From Prevotella pallens ATCC 700821 (lineage in GTDB: Bacteria; Bacteroidota; Bacteroidia; Bacteroidales; Bacteroidaceae), in assembly GCF_000220255.1 (NCBI RefSeq), contig NZ_GL982513.1:1820936-1884935 (forward strand): DNA of 64,000 nucleotides. The letters are read 5' to 3'. The notes under the pieces are model-generated. The model was not told where the DNA came from. It saw only the letters and a list, made by a program, of their open reading frames with translations, and made no database searches. A program made the translations under genes and the position numbers. Shown here piece by piece: positions 36,613-45,332 of the stretch (its first letter is position 1; every line of letters starts with the position of its first letter).

Positions 36613-36803
36613 TTTTCTAGTGCTTGCGATACAGCGGCCTTTAAGCGTTGATGGTGTATTTTGAAACTATTAAACGAATAATGTTCTGCCGTAGTATGAA
36701 TAGTTAGAAAGGCAGCGGAAAGCGTTAGCCTACAAACTTAAATGCCAAATATAGCGAGACGGGCTGTAATACTGAAAGAGATTAAGAAGGCATTATAAAC
36801 AAG

Positions 36804-36841
36804 GCGGGTGCACCACAAGAGTTAAACTATGGTGCACCCGC
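36804..36841. terminator. Strong 12-bp hairpin downstream of the cysteine-repeat gene
   Basis: GCGGGTGCACCA pairs perfectly with TGGTGCACCCGC around a 14-nt loop, ending 30 bp past the stop codon of the minus-strand gene. Weakly T-rich sequence follows on both strands (TTGTTTTG on plus, CTTGTTTAT on minus), so it may terminate both the minus-strand gene and any transcript crossing 36.6-36.8 kb. Confidence 0.65.
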
Positions 36842-36871
36842 TTGTTTTGTTTCATTAACGTTATTGATGTC

Positions 36872-37561
36872 TTACATATTCATAAACTGTTGATATTGCT
36901 TATCTGTTAATATTTTCTTCAAGCCTTCAAGGTAAGCATTACACTTAGTCTTCATTTCGCACATACGTTTTGGACATTCAGCCTTTGCTTGCTTATCGCA
37001 ATGGTTTGCTTCGCCTTTGCATTCTGGTTTAGCTTGTTTGCAGCAATTTCCTGCTTCGCCTTTGCATTCGTTCTGTGCTTGTTTGCAGCAACTTCCTGCT
37101 TCGCTTTTGCATTCTGGTTTAGCTTGTTTGCAGCAACTTTCTGCTTCGCCTTTACATTCGTTCTGTGCTTGTTTGTTGCACTGTGCTGCTTCGCTTTTGC
37201 ATTCTGGTTTAGCTTGTTTGCAGCAACTTCCTGCTTCGCTTTTGCATTCAGACTTAGTTTGCTTGTCGCAATGACTTGCTTCGTTTTTCTTGCAACAACT
37301 TTCTGCTTTCTTGCAATCGGTATTCTGTTTTGGGCAAACCAATATGTCTGCATATTCGTTGTTAAGTTTCAATAGCTCGGCTGCTTGCTTTTTGTTGAGT
37401 TTTAATTCCTTAACAAGTTTATTGGTAAATGCTTTTGCGTCTACCTTTTTACCACCGTTAGGGCAGTTTGTTGCTACTATGTTGCTGTTAGAAGCTAATG
37501 AAGTTGCTGGAGCAATGGCTAAGAAGCCCACTGCTAATAAGCTTAAAAATAGTTTCTTCAT
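36872..37561 (-). CDS. Secreted cysteine-rich tandem-repeat protein, candidate metal-binding CpxP/ZraP-like protein
   Basis: I do not recognise a named family. The 229-residue product starts with a signal peptide (hydrophobic to about residue 22). Residues about 91-196 consist of seven 15-residue repeats with consensus ECKSEAGSCCKQAKP; the EC pair recurs at 105, 120, 135, 150, 165, 180 and 195. There are 25 cysteines in all and many Lys and Glu. The repeat block is inserted between two short helical segments, LKLNKKQAAELLKLNNEY (54-70) and KKILTDKQYQQF (215-226), that resemble the LTxxQ motifs of CpxP/Spy/ZraP periplasmic proteins. A periplasmic metal-scavenging or redox role is inference. 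A consensus -7 box lies about 100 nt upstream. The repeats leave another frame open, which is not a gene. Confidence 0.8.
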   Translation of the reverse strand: MKKLFLSLLAVGFLAIAPATSLASNSNIVATNCPNGGKKVDAKAFTNKLVKELKLNKKQAAELLKLNNEYADILVCPKQNTDCKKAESCCKKNEASHCDKQTKSECKSEAGSCCKQAKPECKSEAAQCNKQAQNECKGEAESCCKQAKPECKSEAGSCCKQAQNECKGEAGNCCKQAKPECKGEANHCDKQAKAECPKRMCEMKTKCNAYLEGLKKILTDKQYQQFMNM

Positions 37562-37620
37562 ATTGTTTTAAATGTTTTTTGTTTTTTGTTAATAATGTTT
37601 CTTTAACTCGTTCGTATATT

Positions 37621-37666
37621 TAATCTGTACATTTTGAACAGATTTTTTTATTTGATTGCAAAGATA
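37621..37666 (-). promoter_or_regulatory. Promoter box and leader hairpin of the cysteine-repeat gene
   Basis: On the minus strand TATCTTTG (37666-37659) is followed within the leader by a hairpin pairing AATCTGT with ACAGATT (about 37645-37622). The ATG lies at 37561, so the leader is near 95 nt. Confidence 0.55.
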
Positions 37667-38136
37667 CAGCTTTGAATTTAAACTTATTTAAAAGGAACAT
37701 TGCTTTTATTTTTTATTCACAATTTATCCCGAATAAGGCATTATAGGTTCTAAAGATATGTGATAAACGAGATTGACACTATGTTCGAATGGCATTATAA
37801 CTATGGTTGCGTTATTTTCTCATCAGTCTCAGATAGTAGTATTTACGTGTAAGTAAAGTTTTACTTACACGTAAATAAAGTTCTACTTACGTGTAAATAA
37901 AGTTTTACTTACGTGTAAGTAAAACCATTTGACTACGATTAAATTGATGTGAGACTATAGAGAGAATAGAACGAGACTCTGAAGAGGGTGTTACGAATGT
38001 GTGCTTCGCCATTTCTAACACTAAGGTTTGTATGGCTACACTGCTATGGTTTTGCTATACTAAATGCATTGATTTTATGGTTTCCTTTGCGACTATAGAT
38101 AAGAGGAAACACATTTGTGTGCGTAAAAATAAGATT
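37667..38136. other. 470-bp non-coding region with an inverted copy of the ACGTAAGTAAA array
   Basis: I see no gene here; a short open frame near 38000 has no support. Apart from the array at 37842-37926 nothing else is recognised. Confidence 0.55.
37842..37926. repeat. ACGTAAGTAAA palindrome array, copy 2 (four units, 22-bp period)
   Basis: Palindrome centres recur every 22 bp (unit marks at 37845, 37867, 37889 and 37911). The array ends with AAAACCATTTG, the reverse complement of the left flank of copy 1, so the two copies are in opposite orientation. Confidence 0.9.
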
Positions 38137-38178
38137 ATAAAAAACGGCAAGTTGCTATTCTGCATTAGCACTTGCCGT
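38137..38178 (-). terminator. Terminator after the surface-protein operon
   Basis: On the minus strand ACGGCAAGTGCTAAT pairs with the complementary ATAGCAACTTGCCGT (small internal mismatch) and is followed by six T. It lies 35 bp beyond the stop codon of the last gene. Confidence 0.82.
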
Positions 38179-38212
38179 CTTCTGTTTACGTTATGAAATG
38201 TTTATGCCTTGC

Positions 38213-39205
38213 TTACTTTACTAATACTTTTCGAACTTTTCCGTTTGCTAACTTCACAATGTTTAGCCCGTGTTGCATTTCTGTTACTTTCTTACCCTCG
38301 ATGGTGTAAATAGCTACAACTGTTGTTTCTTCGTTCGAGTTAAGCGGTGCCTCTATAGCTGTTGCATCGGGGTGTAAATCTTCTGCGCCAGATACTTCGG
38401 TTGAAAACTCTCCTACAAATTCTCCCCAATCGTTAACGGCTGTATAAACACGCACAAAGTCTATTTTATCTAACTTCACTGGCTTTCTATCGGCGTCTAC
38501 TGCATTTTCTATGTAAAGTCCATCGGTTCCGTTGTTAGGCAAATTGTCTACATATCCATAGCGCCATACGTTCACTTTCAGCAAGTTTCCTTCTTTATAG
38601 CTAGTCTTTGGCAACAGTGTTCCCTTAAACGTAAGTGGTTCTTTTATCCAGAGCGGATAATATTCCTGTTGATGGTAGCTATTTCGTTTAACGTCGCCAG
38701 CACCGCCTTGATTGTCGGTCCAGTGAATATCCTTCATTGAATTTGGCGTATACGTAATTTCGTAGTTATACTTAACCTTACCTACGCTGTCTACATCGGC
38801 ACTTCCAGATAGTTCATACCATGTGTCGTCTGGTTTTCCGTTGCCGTTTTCATCTTTCATAACCATAACAATTCCGGGTTCCGACCAACCTGGGAAAGAA
38901 TTTCCATAAACAACAAAGTCGGGTGCATTTTCTACGTTTATAATTGGGTGGTCGAAGTGGAAAGTAATGTAACCACCATAAGCGCCTAATGTAATTAGTC
39001 CACTTTGCTTTTGATTAGCAAGATTCTTTGTACATGCTTCGGCAGCAGTTTCGGGAGTATCTTTCTCTGAAAGTTCAGGCAAAGTGTTTATAAATTGTCC
39101 TGGTGCAGGAACATACTCGTCTACCGCCTTAATGTAAGGGGATTTTTGAGCACAAGCAAGTGCCGACATTGACATAAAAGCCAAAAATAAGTAGATTTTC
39201 TTCAT
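38213..39205 (-). CDS. Secreted cell-surface protein next to a BtuB/BtuG-like pair
   Basis: The 330-residue protein has a signal peptide (to about residue 19, ALACAQ) and a single beta-rich domain with motifs FVVYGNSFPGWSEPGIV near 101-117 and an EF-hand-like DENGNGKPDDTWYE near 123-136, which may bind calcium. Proteins of this type are annotated as cell surface protein beside vitamin B12 uptake genes in Bacteroides, but I cannot name the function. The C-terminus (IYTIEGKKVTEMQHGLNIV, then KLANGKVRKVLVK) matches that of the BspA-like protein and resembles a type IX secretion signal. It is 13 bp downstream of the BtuG-like gene. Confidence 0.75.
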   Translation of the reverse strand: MKKIYLFLAFMSMSALACAQKSPYIKAVDEYVPAPGQFINTLPELSEKDTPETAAEACTKNLANQKQSGLITLGAYGGYITFHFDHPIINVENAPDFVVYGNSFPGWSEPGIVMVMKDENGNGKPDDTWYELSGSADVDSVGKVKYNYEITYTPNSMKDIHWTDNQGGAGDVKRNSYHQQEYYPLWIKEPLTFKGTLLPKTSYKEGNLLKVNVWRYGYVDNLPNNGTDGLYIENAVDADRKPVKLDKIDFVRVYTAVNDWGEFVGEFSTEVSGAEDLHPDATAIEAPLNSNEETTVVAIYTIEGKKVTEMQHGLNIVKLANGKVRKVLVK

Positions 39206-39218
39206 ACAATTTCTATAT

Positions 39219-40337
39219 TTAATTGTTTATTAAAAAGCATGCGTGTCCAGGAATATCGCCTGTTAAGGTATGCCATTTGTAATTTCCATTTTTATCGAAA
39301 CAATAAAGTTTACCACTCGAAACATAGTTGGTTGCGTCCATAACATATATATCGCCAGTAATTGGGTGTATTATTATTCCGTATGCAGTCTTTATTGGGA
39401 ACTGTTCTGGAATTTTCAGGAAGTTACTATTCACCACTTTGCGAGTTCGTATATCTACAACTTTAAACACTGGTTTCATATTCTGAGTAGTGTAAGTTAC
39501 AAGCGAATCGCCTATGATATCGAAGCCATCTACAGGCATATTTAATGCATCTTCTACCCTATCGTTGTCTACAACATAAAGGTTTGATGAAATCTGATTG
39601 TAGTCGCCACGCGATGAAACCCATAATTTGCCATATTTATCGCTACGAAGACGGAACAGATTTATACCAACATCAATGGTCTTAGTTACGGTAAAGGTGT
39701 TTAAATCAATAATGCTCACAGTACGGTCGTATCCTAACGACGACATTCCATTGTAGCCTCCACTATTGGCAACATATATTTTGCCATCTTGCACTACAAG
39801 TTCTTCGGGCTGATAGCCCACCGTGCATTTATCAACAATCTGCAACGAGGCAGTGTCTACCTTATAAACAGCGCCCAAAACACTTTTTTCGCTTATCTTT
39901 CCTACGTAAGAACTAACGTAAGCATACCGCCCTTGAAATGCAACATAGCGACAGTTTGGAATATCTACGTGTCCTCTACTTACAGCTGTACGTGCATTGG
40001 CAACCTCAACTTTATTAGATTGGTTTATTACAAGCCACAAACTGTTGCCATAAATCTTGACATCGTTGCCCACATCGCCTAATTCTTTTATCTGATTTGG
40101 ATTCCGCGAAGGATAAATATTGCGATAATACTTTCCTAATTCTAAGTCCAAGAAGTCTAATGTAGCCTTATTTGAACCCATATTACCTTCGTTCAAAACG
40201 TAAAGTCCTGCGTATTTGGTGTGCGTTACTTCACCAATGCTATGTTCAGAAGGATAGATAATGGTATCGTCTTCACGACAAGAAACAGCCAAAACAACTA
40301 TTAATAGGCTATAAAAAACGTATCTTAACTTCATCAT
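39219..40337 (-). CDS. BtuG-like surface lipoprotein with YncE-type beta-propeller
   Basis: The 372-residue protein has a lipoprotein signal peptide with lipobox LAVSC (Cys20) followed by REDD, an acidic run like the surface lipoprotein export signal of Bacteroides. The rest is a seven-bladed propeller of YncE/DUF5074 type (LYVLNEGNMGSN near 45-56, then DRTVSIIDLNTFTVTKTIDVG near 205-225). BtuG of Bacteroides is such a lipoprotein, caps the BtuB receptor and captures cobalamin with high affinity. Adjacency to a TonB receptor (15-bp gap) supports that model. No cobalamin riboswitch is visible, so the ligand remains inference. Confidence 0.72.
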   Translation of the reverse strand: MMKLRYVFYSLLIVVLAVSCREDDTIIYPSEHSIGEVTHTKYAGLYVLNEGNMGSNKATLDFLDLELGKYYRNIYPSRNPNQIKELGDVGNDVKIYGNSLWLVINQSNKVEVANARTAVSRGHVDIPNCRYVAFQGRYAYVSSYVGKISEKSVLGAVYKVDTASLQIVDKCTVGYQPEELVVQDGKIYVANSGGYNGMSSLGYDRTVSIIDLNTFTVTKTIDVGINLFRLRSDKYGKLWVSSRGDYNQISSNLYVVDNDRVEDALNMPVDGFDIIGDSLVTYTTQNMKPVFKVVDIRTRKVVNSNFLKIPEQFPIKTAYGIIIHPITGDIYVMDATNYVSSGKLYCFDKNGNYKWHTLTGDIPGHACFLINN

Positions 40338-40352
40338 TGTATGTTTGTTATA

Positions 40353-42386
40353 TTATAATTCTACTTGTAAACCAACAAGACCGTTAATGCCTGGCATTGG
40401 ATAATTGAGAATAACATCGTACTTTTGGTTAAGTATATTGTTTACTTCCAGCATTGCTCTGCACTTTGTACCAAAAGCTTTAAAGTCGTATTGCAAACTT
40501 ACATCGCTTGTATACCACGGTTGCATATAATTGTTGGGTATATTTTCTTGCTGGTTATAGCGTTTGCCCGAATATATAAAACTGTAGTTGAGAGTCCAAT
40601 TGTGGTAAGCAAGGTTCACAATAGCAGAGCCACTGTTGTACGGAATATAAGGAATTTGGTCTTTATAGAACACATCAGATGCATTAGTAACATCGCGTGC
40701 GTCCTGATAAGTGTATTGTAGGCGTGCCGTAACTACTAAATCGTTAATAGGTTGCAATGCTATTGCTCCCATTACATCAATCCCCGTAATATGAACACGT
40801 CCTAAATTGAGCATTGTCCAGCGGAATTGTTGTCCCTTTGGATATGCTATTATCTTATCGTGAATAGTATTATAGTAGCCATCAGCCTGAAACTGCACGT
40901 TCTTAAGCAAGTGCCCATTATATTGCTTGTTGAAAACAACTCCTAAATCGTACTGCGTTGCGCTCTCTGGCTTTAGGTTCGAGTTTCCCAAATCAGTGTA
41001 ATAAAGATCGTTGAATGTAGGCATACGGAAGCTACGCTTAGCAAATGTTCGTACAGAAAGCTTTGTAGAAGCTCCGTTAGTTGCTTTATCAATTATTGGA
41101 AAGTCGATAAAGAGAGCTGGAGTAAACTTTGTTATATTGTCGGTAGCTTTCATTCCTGGCATTAAACGAGTAGTTGGGTGGAGTTTATCGTGTATAAACG
41201 AAGCAAGCACAGACCCTTGTATGCGTATAAAACGAGCTTCGAAAGCAGTAGCAAGACTTATCATATTAGAAAAACGTGTAGGGAAAACAAAACGATAAGT
41301 GTCTGCATTTAGCTTGTTCCAACGAAAGTCGTAGCTTGCAGAAATACTCCAATTGGGTAGAATTTCGTAAGCATTAGAAGTTGAAAGATAGAACTCTTGT
41401 TGCCAAAAACGATTATCGGCAGGCAGCTGTGTAGTGTCTTTGTTTACGTAATGCGTGCGGTAAAAGGCGTATTTAGCCAACCATTGTGTTGAGAAACGGT
41501 CGGTAATATCCTTTTGAAAACGATTCTGCACAAAGAAGTTGAGGTCGCTTTGTCGCTCACCTCTACGCCAAACGTTATTCACAATAGCGCCAGGAATGCC
41601 ACGTTGGCTATTGTAGAAATAAACTTTTGTATTCCAATAACCACGCTGTAAGATACCATTTACGTTGAAATCTATACGGTCTGCTCGTATATCACCATTC
41701 TGTCGGACAGCTGTTGTGTCGTAGGCAACAACACCACTTGGCGTTACACGGCGATAATTGAACTTGTATTTACCACTGGAAGTAAGATGTTCGGCATTCA
41801 GCGAAGTAGAGACAGCAGACGAAAGACGTTGTTCCCACAAAGCAGAAAGGCGCACCAAATCGCTCGAACCATACTTTGCTTTCAACTTTACATTATAACT
41901 CTTGCCATCAGTGAAGCGAGGTTTGCGTGTTCGAATATACACACTACCAGCATTACCGAAGTCGGACGCAGGTTGAAAGATAGCACTTTTCTGTCCGTTG
42001 TAAAGAGATATTTCATCGATATTGTCAAGCGAAAACTGTCCAAGATCTATCTGTCCATTCTGCGCATTGCCAAGTTCTATACCGTCATAGAATATTCCTA
42101 AGTGGTGCGTACCCATACTACGGATATCCACTGTCTTTATACCACCTACTCCACCATAATCTTTTAGCTGAATACCTGAGAAGAATCGCAAAGCATCGGC
42201 TATAGACTGACTATTGAGTCGTTGCAGGTCTGCATTCTTTAAGCTTTGTGCTGGAACGATTTCACGCTGTGTTAAGCGTGCTGTTATTTCTACTCCTTTG
42301 ATTGTTTGAATAGAATCTGATGGTGTTGTTTCTGCTTTTGCGCCCACTCCAAGGGCTAGAAGTAAAGTTAATGACAATAATCTCAT
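40353..42386 (-). CDS. TonB-dependent receptor, BtuB-like
   Basis: The 677-residue protein begins with a signal peptide (MRLLSLTLLLALGVGAKA), a TonB-box-like IKGVEITA near 28-35, a plug to about residue 155 (SIADALRFFSGIQLKDYGG, DIRSMGTHHLGIFYDGI) and a 22-strand barrel ending GINGLVGLQVEL. Its length and plug resemble BtuB-type siderophore/cobalamin receptors. It forms a unit with the downstream BtuG-like lipoprotein. Upstream, 36 bp away, lies a GNAT gene, and no riboswitch fits in that gap. Confidence 0.85.
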   Translation of the reverse strand: MRLLSLTLLLALGVGAKAETTPSDSIQTIKGVEITARLTQREIVPAQSLKNADLQRLNSQSIADALRFFSGIQLKDYGGVGGIKTVDIRSMGTHHLGIFYDGIELGNAQNGQIDLGQFSLDNIDEISLYNGQKSAIFQPASDFGNAGSVYIRTRKPRFTDGKSYNVKLKAKYGSSDLVRLSALWEQRLSSAVSTSLNAEHLTSSGKYKFNYRRVTPSGVVAYDTTAVRQNGDIRADRIDFNVNGILQRGYWNTKVYFYNSQRGIPGAIVNNVWRRGERQSDLNFFVQNRFQKDITDRFSTQWLAKYAFYRTHYVNKDTTQLPADNRFWQQEFYLSTSNAYEILPNWSISASYDFRWNKLNADTYRFVFPTRFSNMISLATAFEARFIRIQGSVLASFIHDKLHPTTRLMPGMKATDNITKFTPALFIDFPIIDKATNGASTKLSVRTFAKRSFRMPTFNDLYYTDLGNSNLKPESATQYDLGVVFNKQYNGHLLKNVQFQADGYYNTIHDKIIAYPKGQQFRWTMLNLGRVHITGIDVMGAIALQPINDLVVTARLQYTYQDARDVTNASDVFYKDQIPYIPYNSGSAIVNLAYHNWTLNYSFIYSGKRYNQQENIPNNYMQPWYTSDVSLQYDFKAFGTKCRAMLEVNNILNQKYDVILNYPMPGINGLVGLQVEL

Positions 42387-42422
42387 AACTACAATTTTAA
42401 TTCTTCTGTTACTTCATACTCA

Positions 42423-42995
42423 TTATAATGTATATACCATGTGGCGCATAGAGTGGCCACCCCATTGGTTATCGTCTTTATAAACAAAGCCTACTGCGTT
42501 GTAAAGAGCTTCTGCTTTAGGGTTATTTGTATCTACCAACAGTCCTGTAGGTAGGTTCATGCGTTTACCTTTTTCTATAGTTGCACGTAGCAACAGCTTG
42601 GCTATGCCTTTACCACGATGCTCTTTACTCACACAAAGCGAGTCGATATAAAGTTCGCCTGCCTCTGTTTCGTCAGGCATATCGGAGAAATCACGTCCGA
42701 AAGCTGCCTTTGCACCTTCTATAAATGCCTTACGAAGTATGCGTAACAAACTTCCATCGTAGCTAACACATACGCCTACAACTTTATTGTCGGGCGTGAT
42801 GGCAACAAGAGTATTAAGGTAAGAATATTGAGAATCGGTACGTTCGACGAGCTTTTTCATCAGATTGAAGAAGTCGTCTAAAGTATGTTGTGGTCCTGCA
42901 AACCATTGACAGCACTCATAATTCATAGCTTCCATTATCATTTCTGCTATGATTGCTGACTGCTCAAGGCGTGCCGAAACTACTCTTACCTTCAT
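42423..42995 (-). CDS. GNAT family N-acetyltransferase
   Basis: The 190-residue protein has the GNAT fold with the acetyl-CoA pyrophosphate loop VSKEHRGKGIAKLLL near 124-138 preceded by the LYIDSLCV strand, and a C-terminal AEALYNAVGFVYKD motif near 160-173. The substrate is unknown. It lies 8 bp downstream of the phosphohexomutase gene. Confidence 0.88.
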   Translation of the reverse strand: MKVRVVSARLEQSAIIAEMIMEAMNYECCQWFAGPQHTLDDFFNLMKKLVERTDSQYSYLNTLVAITPDNKVVGVCVSYDGSLLRILRKAFIEGAKAAFGRDFSDMPDETEAGELYIDSLCVSKEHRGKGIAKLLLRATIEKGKRMNLPTGLLVDTNNPKAEALYNAVGFVYKDDNQWGGHSMRHMVYTL

Positions 42996-43003
42996 TTTTT
43001 ATG

Positions 43004-44488
43004 TTATTGCTTTAATGCTTTAAAGTCGGAAAGCAAGCTAAGAACTCGCTCGGTGATGCGATTGACACCACCTTCAACGTTCGATTCGATATTCAAAGGC
43101 AACACTGGGTCGTGTAAAGACTGGCGAAGCAAGAACCAACCTTGTTCTTCTTCGCCTGTACAAGCGATGCGTACACCTTCATAGTTGGGCGATACCAACT
43201 GCCAATCAGAATCTTTTTCAACTGCTGTCTTGATATGTTCCAACACCTGTTCGCCGTATGCTTTGAAGTCGTTGGTATCAATTTTAAAGCGTATTTCCTT
43301 ACTTTCAACAGGTTGTTGTAGGTCTGCAATAAGGTCTTGAAGCTCTTTTCCTTCCTTGCGCAGGCACGCTGCCTCAACAATTAGCTTTGCTACAAGATAC
43401 GCTCCATCGTCTAAGAAGTAGTTTTCGCGTAGTGCGGCGTGTCCAGAAGTCTCTATTGCGAGCCACGATTCTTCACCGTTCGCATTCAAACGGAGCGATT
43501 CATTAATGACATTCTTGTATCCACGACGGAAGCGATGATGCTTACCGTTGCGGTCGGCAATAAACTTTGCCAAGCCGTCTGACGTTACTGAGTCGGTAAC
43601 GATAGTGCTTCCAGGGTGTTCGCGTAATATTACGGCTGATATCAATGCGATAAGTGCATTGCGGTTGATTGATTTTCCTGTTCTATCTACAATTGCAGAG
43701 CGGTCTACATCAGTATCGAAAATAATTCCTAAATCGGCTTTATGTTCTACAACGGCTTTGCAAATAGAAGCCATTGCCTCTTTGTTTTCTGGGTTAGGGA
43801 TATGGTTTGGGAAATTGCCATCAGGTTCAAGGAACTGACTTCCTGTGGTATCGGCTCCCAAAGACTTCAACACTTTGTTAGCAAAAAAGCCACCAGCGCC
43901 ATTGCCTGCATCTACTATGATGTGCATACCTTGCAATGGTTGGTCGCCATTATTCACGCCACGACGGATATAATTGGCAAGTATATCGCAGTAAGTAGCC
44001 ATAAAATCAACGGCTTTTACCTCTCCATTGCCTTTCTTTTCGGCACCCATGAACTGTGGTGCAAGCTCTAAGATGCGTGCAATGTCTGCTTTTTCCAATC
44101 CACCTTTGGCTGTAAAGAACTTCAATCCGTTTCTGTTCCAAGGCAAATGGCTTGCTGTTACCATAACGGCACCATCTGCATGAAGCTGCTCATCTACTAT
44201 TGCCATGAACATTGCTGGCGTAGAAGCCATACCAAAATTAAGCACTGTTGCACCAGCAGCGGCTGCGCCATCGGCAAAGGCTTGTCTGAGTGTTGGACTA
44301 GAAAGACGTGAATCGCTACCGACAGCTATTGCTTGAGCCGTCTTTCCATTCTTTTCGCCCAACCAAGCAACGAATGCTTGTGCCAAAGCAGTTGTTACTT
44401 CGTTGGTAAGATTTACGCTTTCGCCTTCTATCCCTTCGAGTGCTACGCCTCTAATATCCGAGCCGTTCTGCAGTTTCTTCCAGTCCAT
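43004..44488 (-). CDS. Phosphoglucomutase/phosphomannomutase family protein
   Basis: The enzyme moves a phosphate between C1 and C6 of a hexose (glucose or mannose) for glycan precursors. The 494-residue product has the four-domain fold: phosphoserine loop VTASHLPWNRNGLK near 108-121 (catalytic Ser in TASHLP), metal loop DTDVDRSAIVD near 256-266, where DGDxDR is usual and the Gly is replaced by Thr, sugar-specificity loop ETSGHAALRE near 345-354, and a C-terminal phosphate-binding domain. Substrate choice cannot be fixed. It heads the minus-strand run with GNAT and B12-type genes, behind a TACCTTTG box at 44580-44573. Confidence 0.88.
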   Translation of the reverse strand: MDWKKLQNGSDIRGVALEGIEGESVNLTNEVTTALAQAFVAWLGEKNGKTAQAIAVGSDSRLSSPTLRQAFADGAAAAGATVLNFGMASTPAMFMAIVDEQLHADGAVMVTASHLPWNRNGLKFFTAKGGLEKADIARILELAPQFMGAEKKGNGEVKAVDFMATYCDILANYIRRGVNNGDQPLQGMHIIVDAGNGAGGFFANKVLKSLGADTTGSQFLEPDGNFPNHIPNPENKEAMASICKAVVEHKADLGIIFDTDVDRSAIVDRTGKSINRNALIALISAVILREHPGSTIVTDSVTSDGLAKFIADRNGKHHRFRRGYKNVINESLRLNANGEESWLAIETSGHAALRENYFLDDGAYLVAKLIVEAACLRKEGKELQDLIADLQQPVESKEIRFKIDTNDFKAYGEQVLEHIKTAVEKDSDWQLVSPNYEGVRIACTGEEEQGWFLLRQSLHDPVLPLNIESNVEGGVNRITERVLSLLSDFKALKQ

Positions 44489-44572
44489 TTGTCTTATCTT
44501 AAATAGTTCTTATTTATAAATAAAAGTGTTGAGAAGTGCACGCAGTTCTATTTTGTTTGCGCATTTCGATGG

Positions 44573-44580
44573 CAAAGGTA
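44573..44580 (-). promoter_or_regulatory. Promoter -7 box for the phosphohexomutase-led operon
   Basis: The minus strand reads TACCTTTG about 85 nt upstream of the mutase ATG. The -33 element is weak. Confidence 0.5.
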
Positions 44581-44666
44581 CTGATTTTTTCCTGATTATT
44601 TAATTCTTAGCAACTTATCTTTTAAGACTATTAGAATAAGTTTGCTAAATTAGTAAACTTGCCTTA

Positions 44667-44696
44667 TTTGATATTACGAAAGAAATGGTATCTTTG
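44667..44696 (+). promoter_or_regulatory. Promoter of the small unknown gene at 44748
   Basis: TTTG at 44667-44670 and TATCTTTG at 44689-44696, 18 bp apart, with the ATG 51 bp further on. Confidence 0.68.
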
Positions 44697-44747
44697 CAGC
44701 AGGTTTCTTAAAAATAGAATAATAAATAATGGTAATATATAGAAGCA

Positions 44748-45140
44748 ATGGAAGAACTAAGATTGGCTATAAGACAGTATTTTGAGAGTAGGAAGAAGCT
44801 GCAAAATTGCTTATTGAACATTGAGACAAACAAGACTGATAAGGCTGCACTGTCTGAATCTTTGCTGTTGATCATCAACGATTCTTCGTTTGAGGCAAAG
44901 GCTTTTGAACTGCTGTTGCATACAAATGCTGATGAAGCTAAAAGGCATATCAACTTGTTTTACCTACAAGGAAGTCCTCAGCAAAAAACGAGATTTAAAG
45001 GTGAATTGGACATTATGTTAGACGATTACAGGTGCATTTTAGGTGAAATGGAATTCAAGAAGCTGATTGATTCCTTACCTAAAGAGAACAAAGAGTTCTA
45101 TGCTATCAAAGAGGCTATTGAGTTTGCGCAGTCTGAATAA
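44748..45140 (+). CDS. Small helical protein of unknown function
   Basis: The 130-residue protein is not recognised. It is predicted almost wholly helical, acidic, and without signal peptide or membrane helix. Its C-terminal stretch EFKKLIDSLPKENKEFYAIK is repeated almost unchanged in a truncated fragment 1.1 kb downstream (46202-46321), so it belongs to a locally duplicated family. It has a good promoter and is followed by a YwqG-like gene on the same strand; together they look like an accessory patch inserted between conserved chromosomal genes. Confidence 0.65.
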   Translation: MEELRLAIRQYFESRKKLQNCLLNIETNKTDKAALSESLLLIINDSSFEAKAFELLLHTNADEAKRHINLFYLQGSPQQKTRFKGELDIMLDDYRCILGEMEFKKLIDSLPKENKEFYAIKEAIEFAQSE

Positions 45141-45332
45141 AGTGGTTAAGCATTTCTCTATTGCCAAAAATATGGTACGAAACAGGCTATAAGGGAATTT
45201 CTTAACAAACGATAGACAGATGCACCGCCCCTATTTGGCTGATTTATTTTTGTTGTTTTACGGCCTAACCAACAAGTATTTTTGTTGAAAAATGGTTACG
45301 AACAAATATTAAAATTCTAAATATAACAAGCT

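Noticed and set aside
36952..37353. 133-codon overlapping frame inside the cysteine-repeat gene, and plus-strand frames opposite it
   Set aside because: The 45-bp repeat keeps several frames open at once. Only the frame with a signal peptide and LTxxQ-like ends is plausible.
44248..44700. Cobalamin riboswitch upstream of the phosphohexomutase operon
   Set aside because: I could not find a B12-box-like core or the surrounding helices in the leader or in the gap before the BtuB-like gene.
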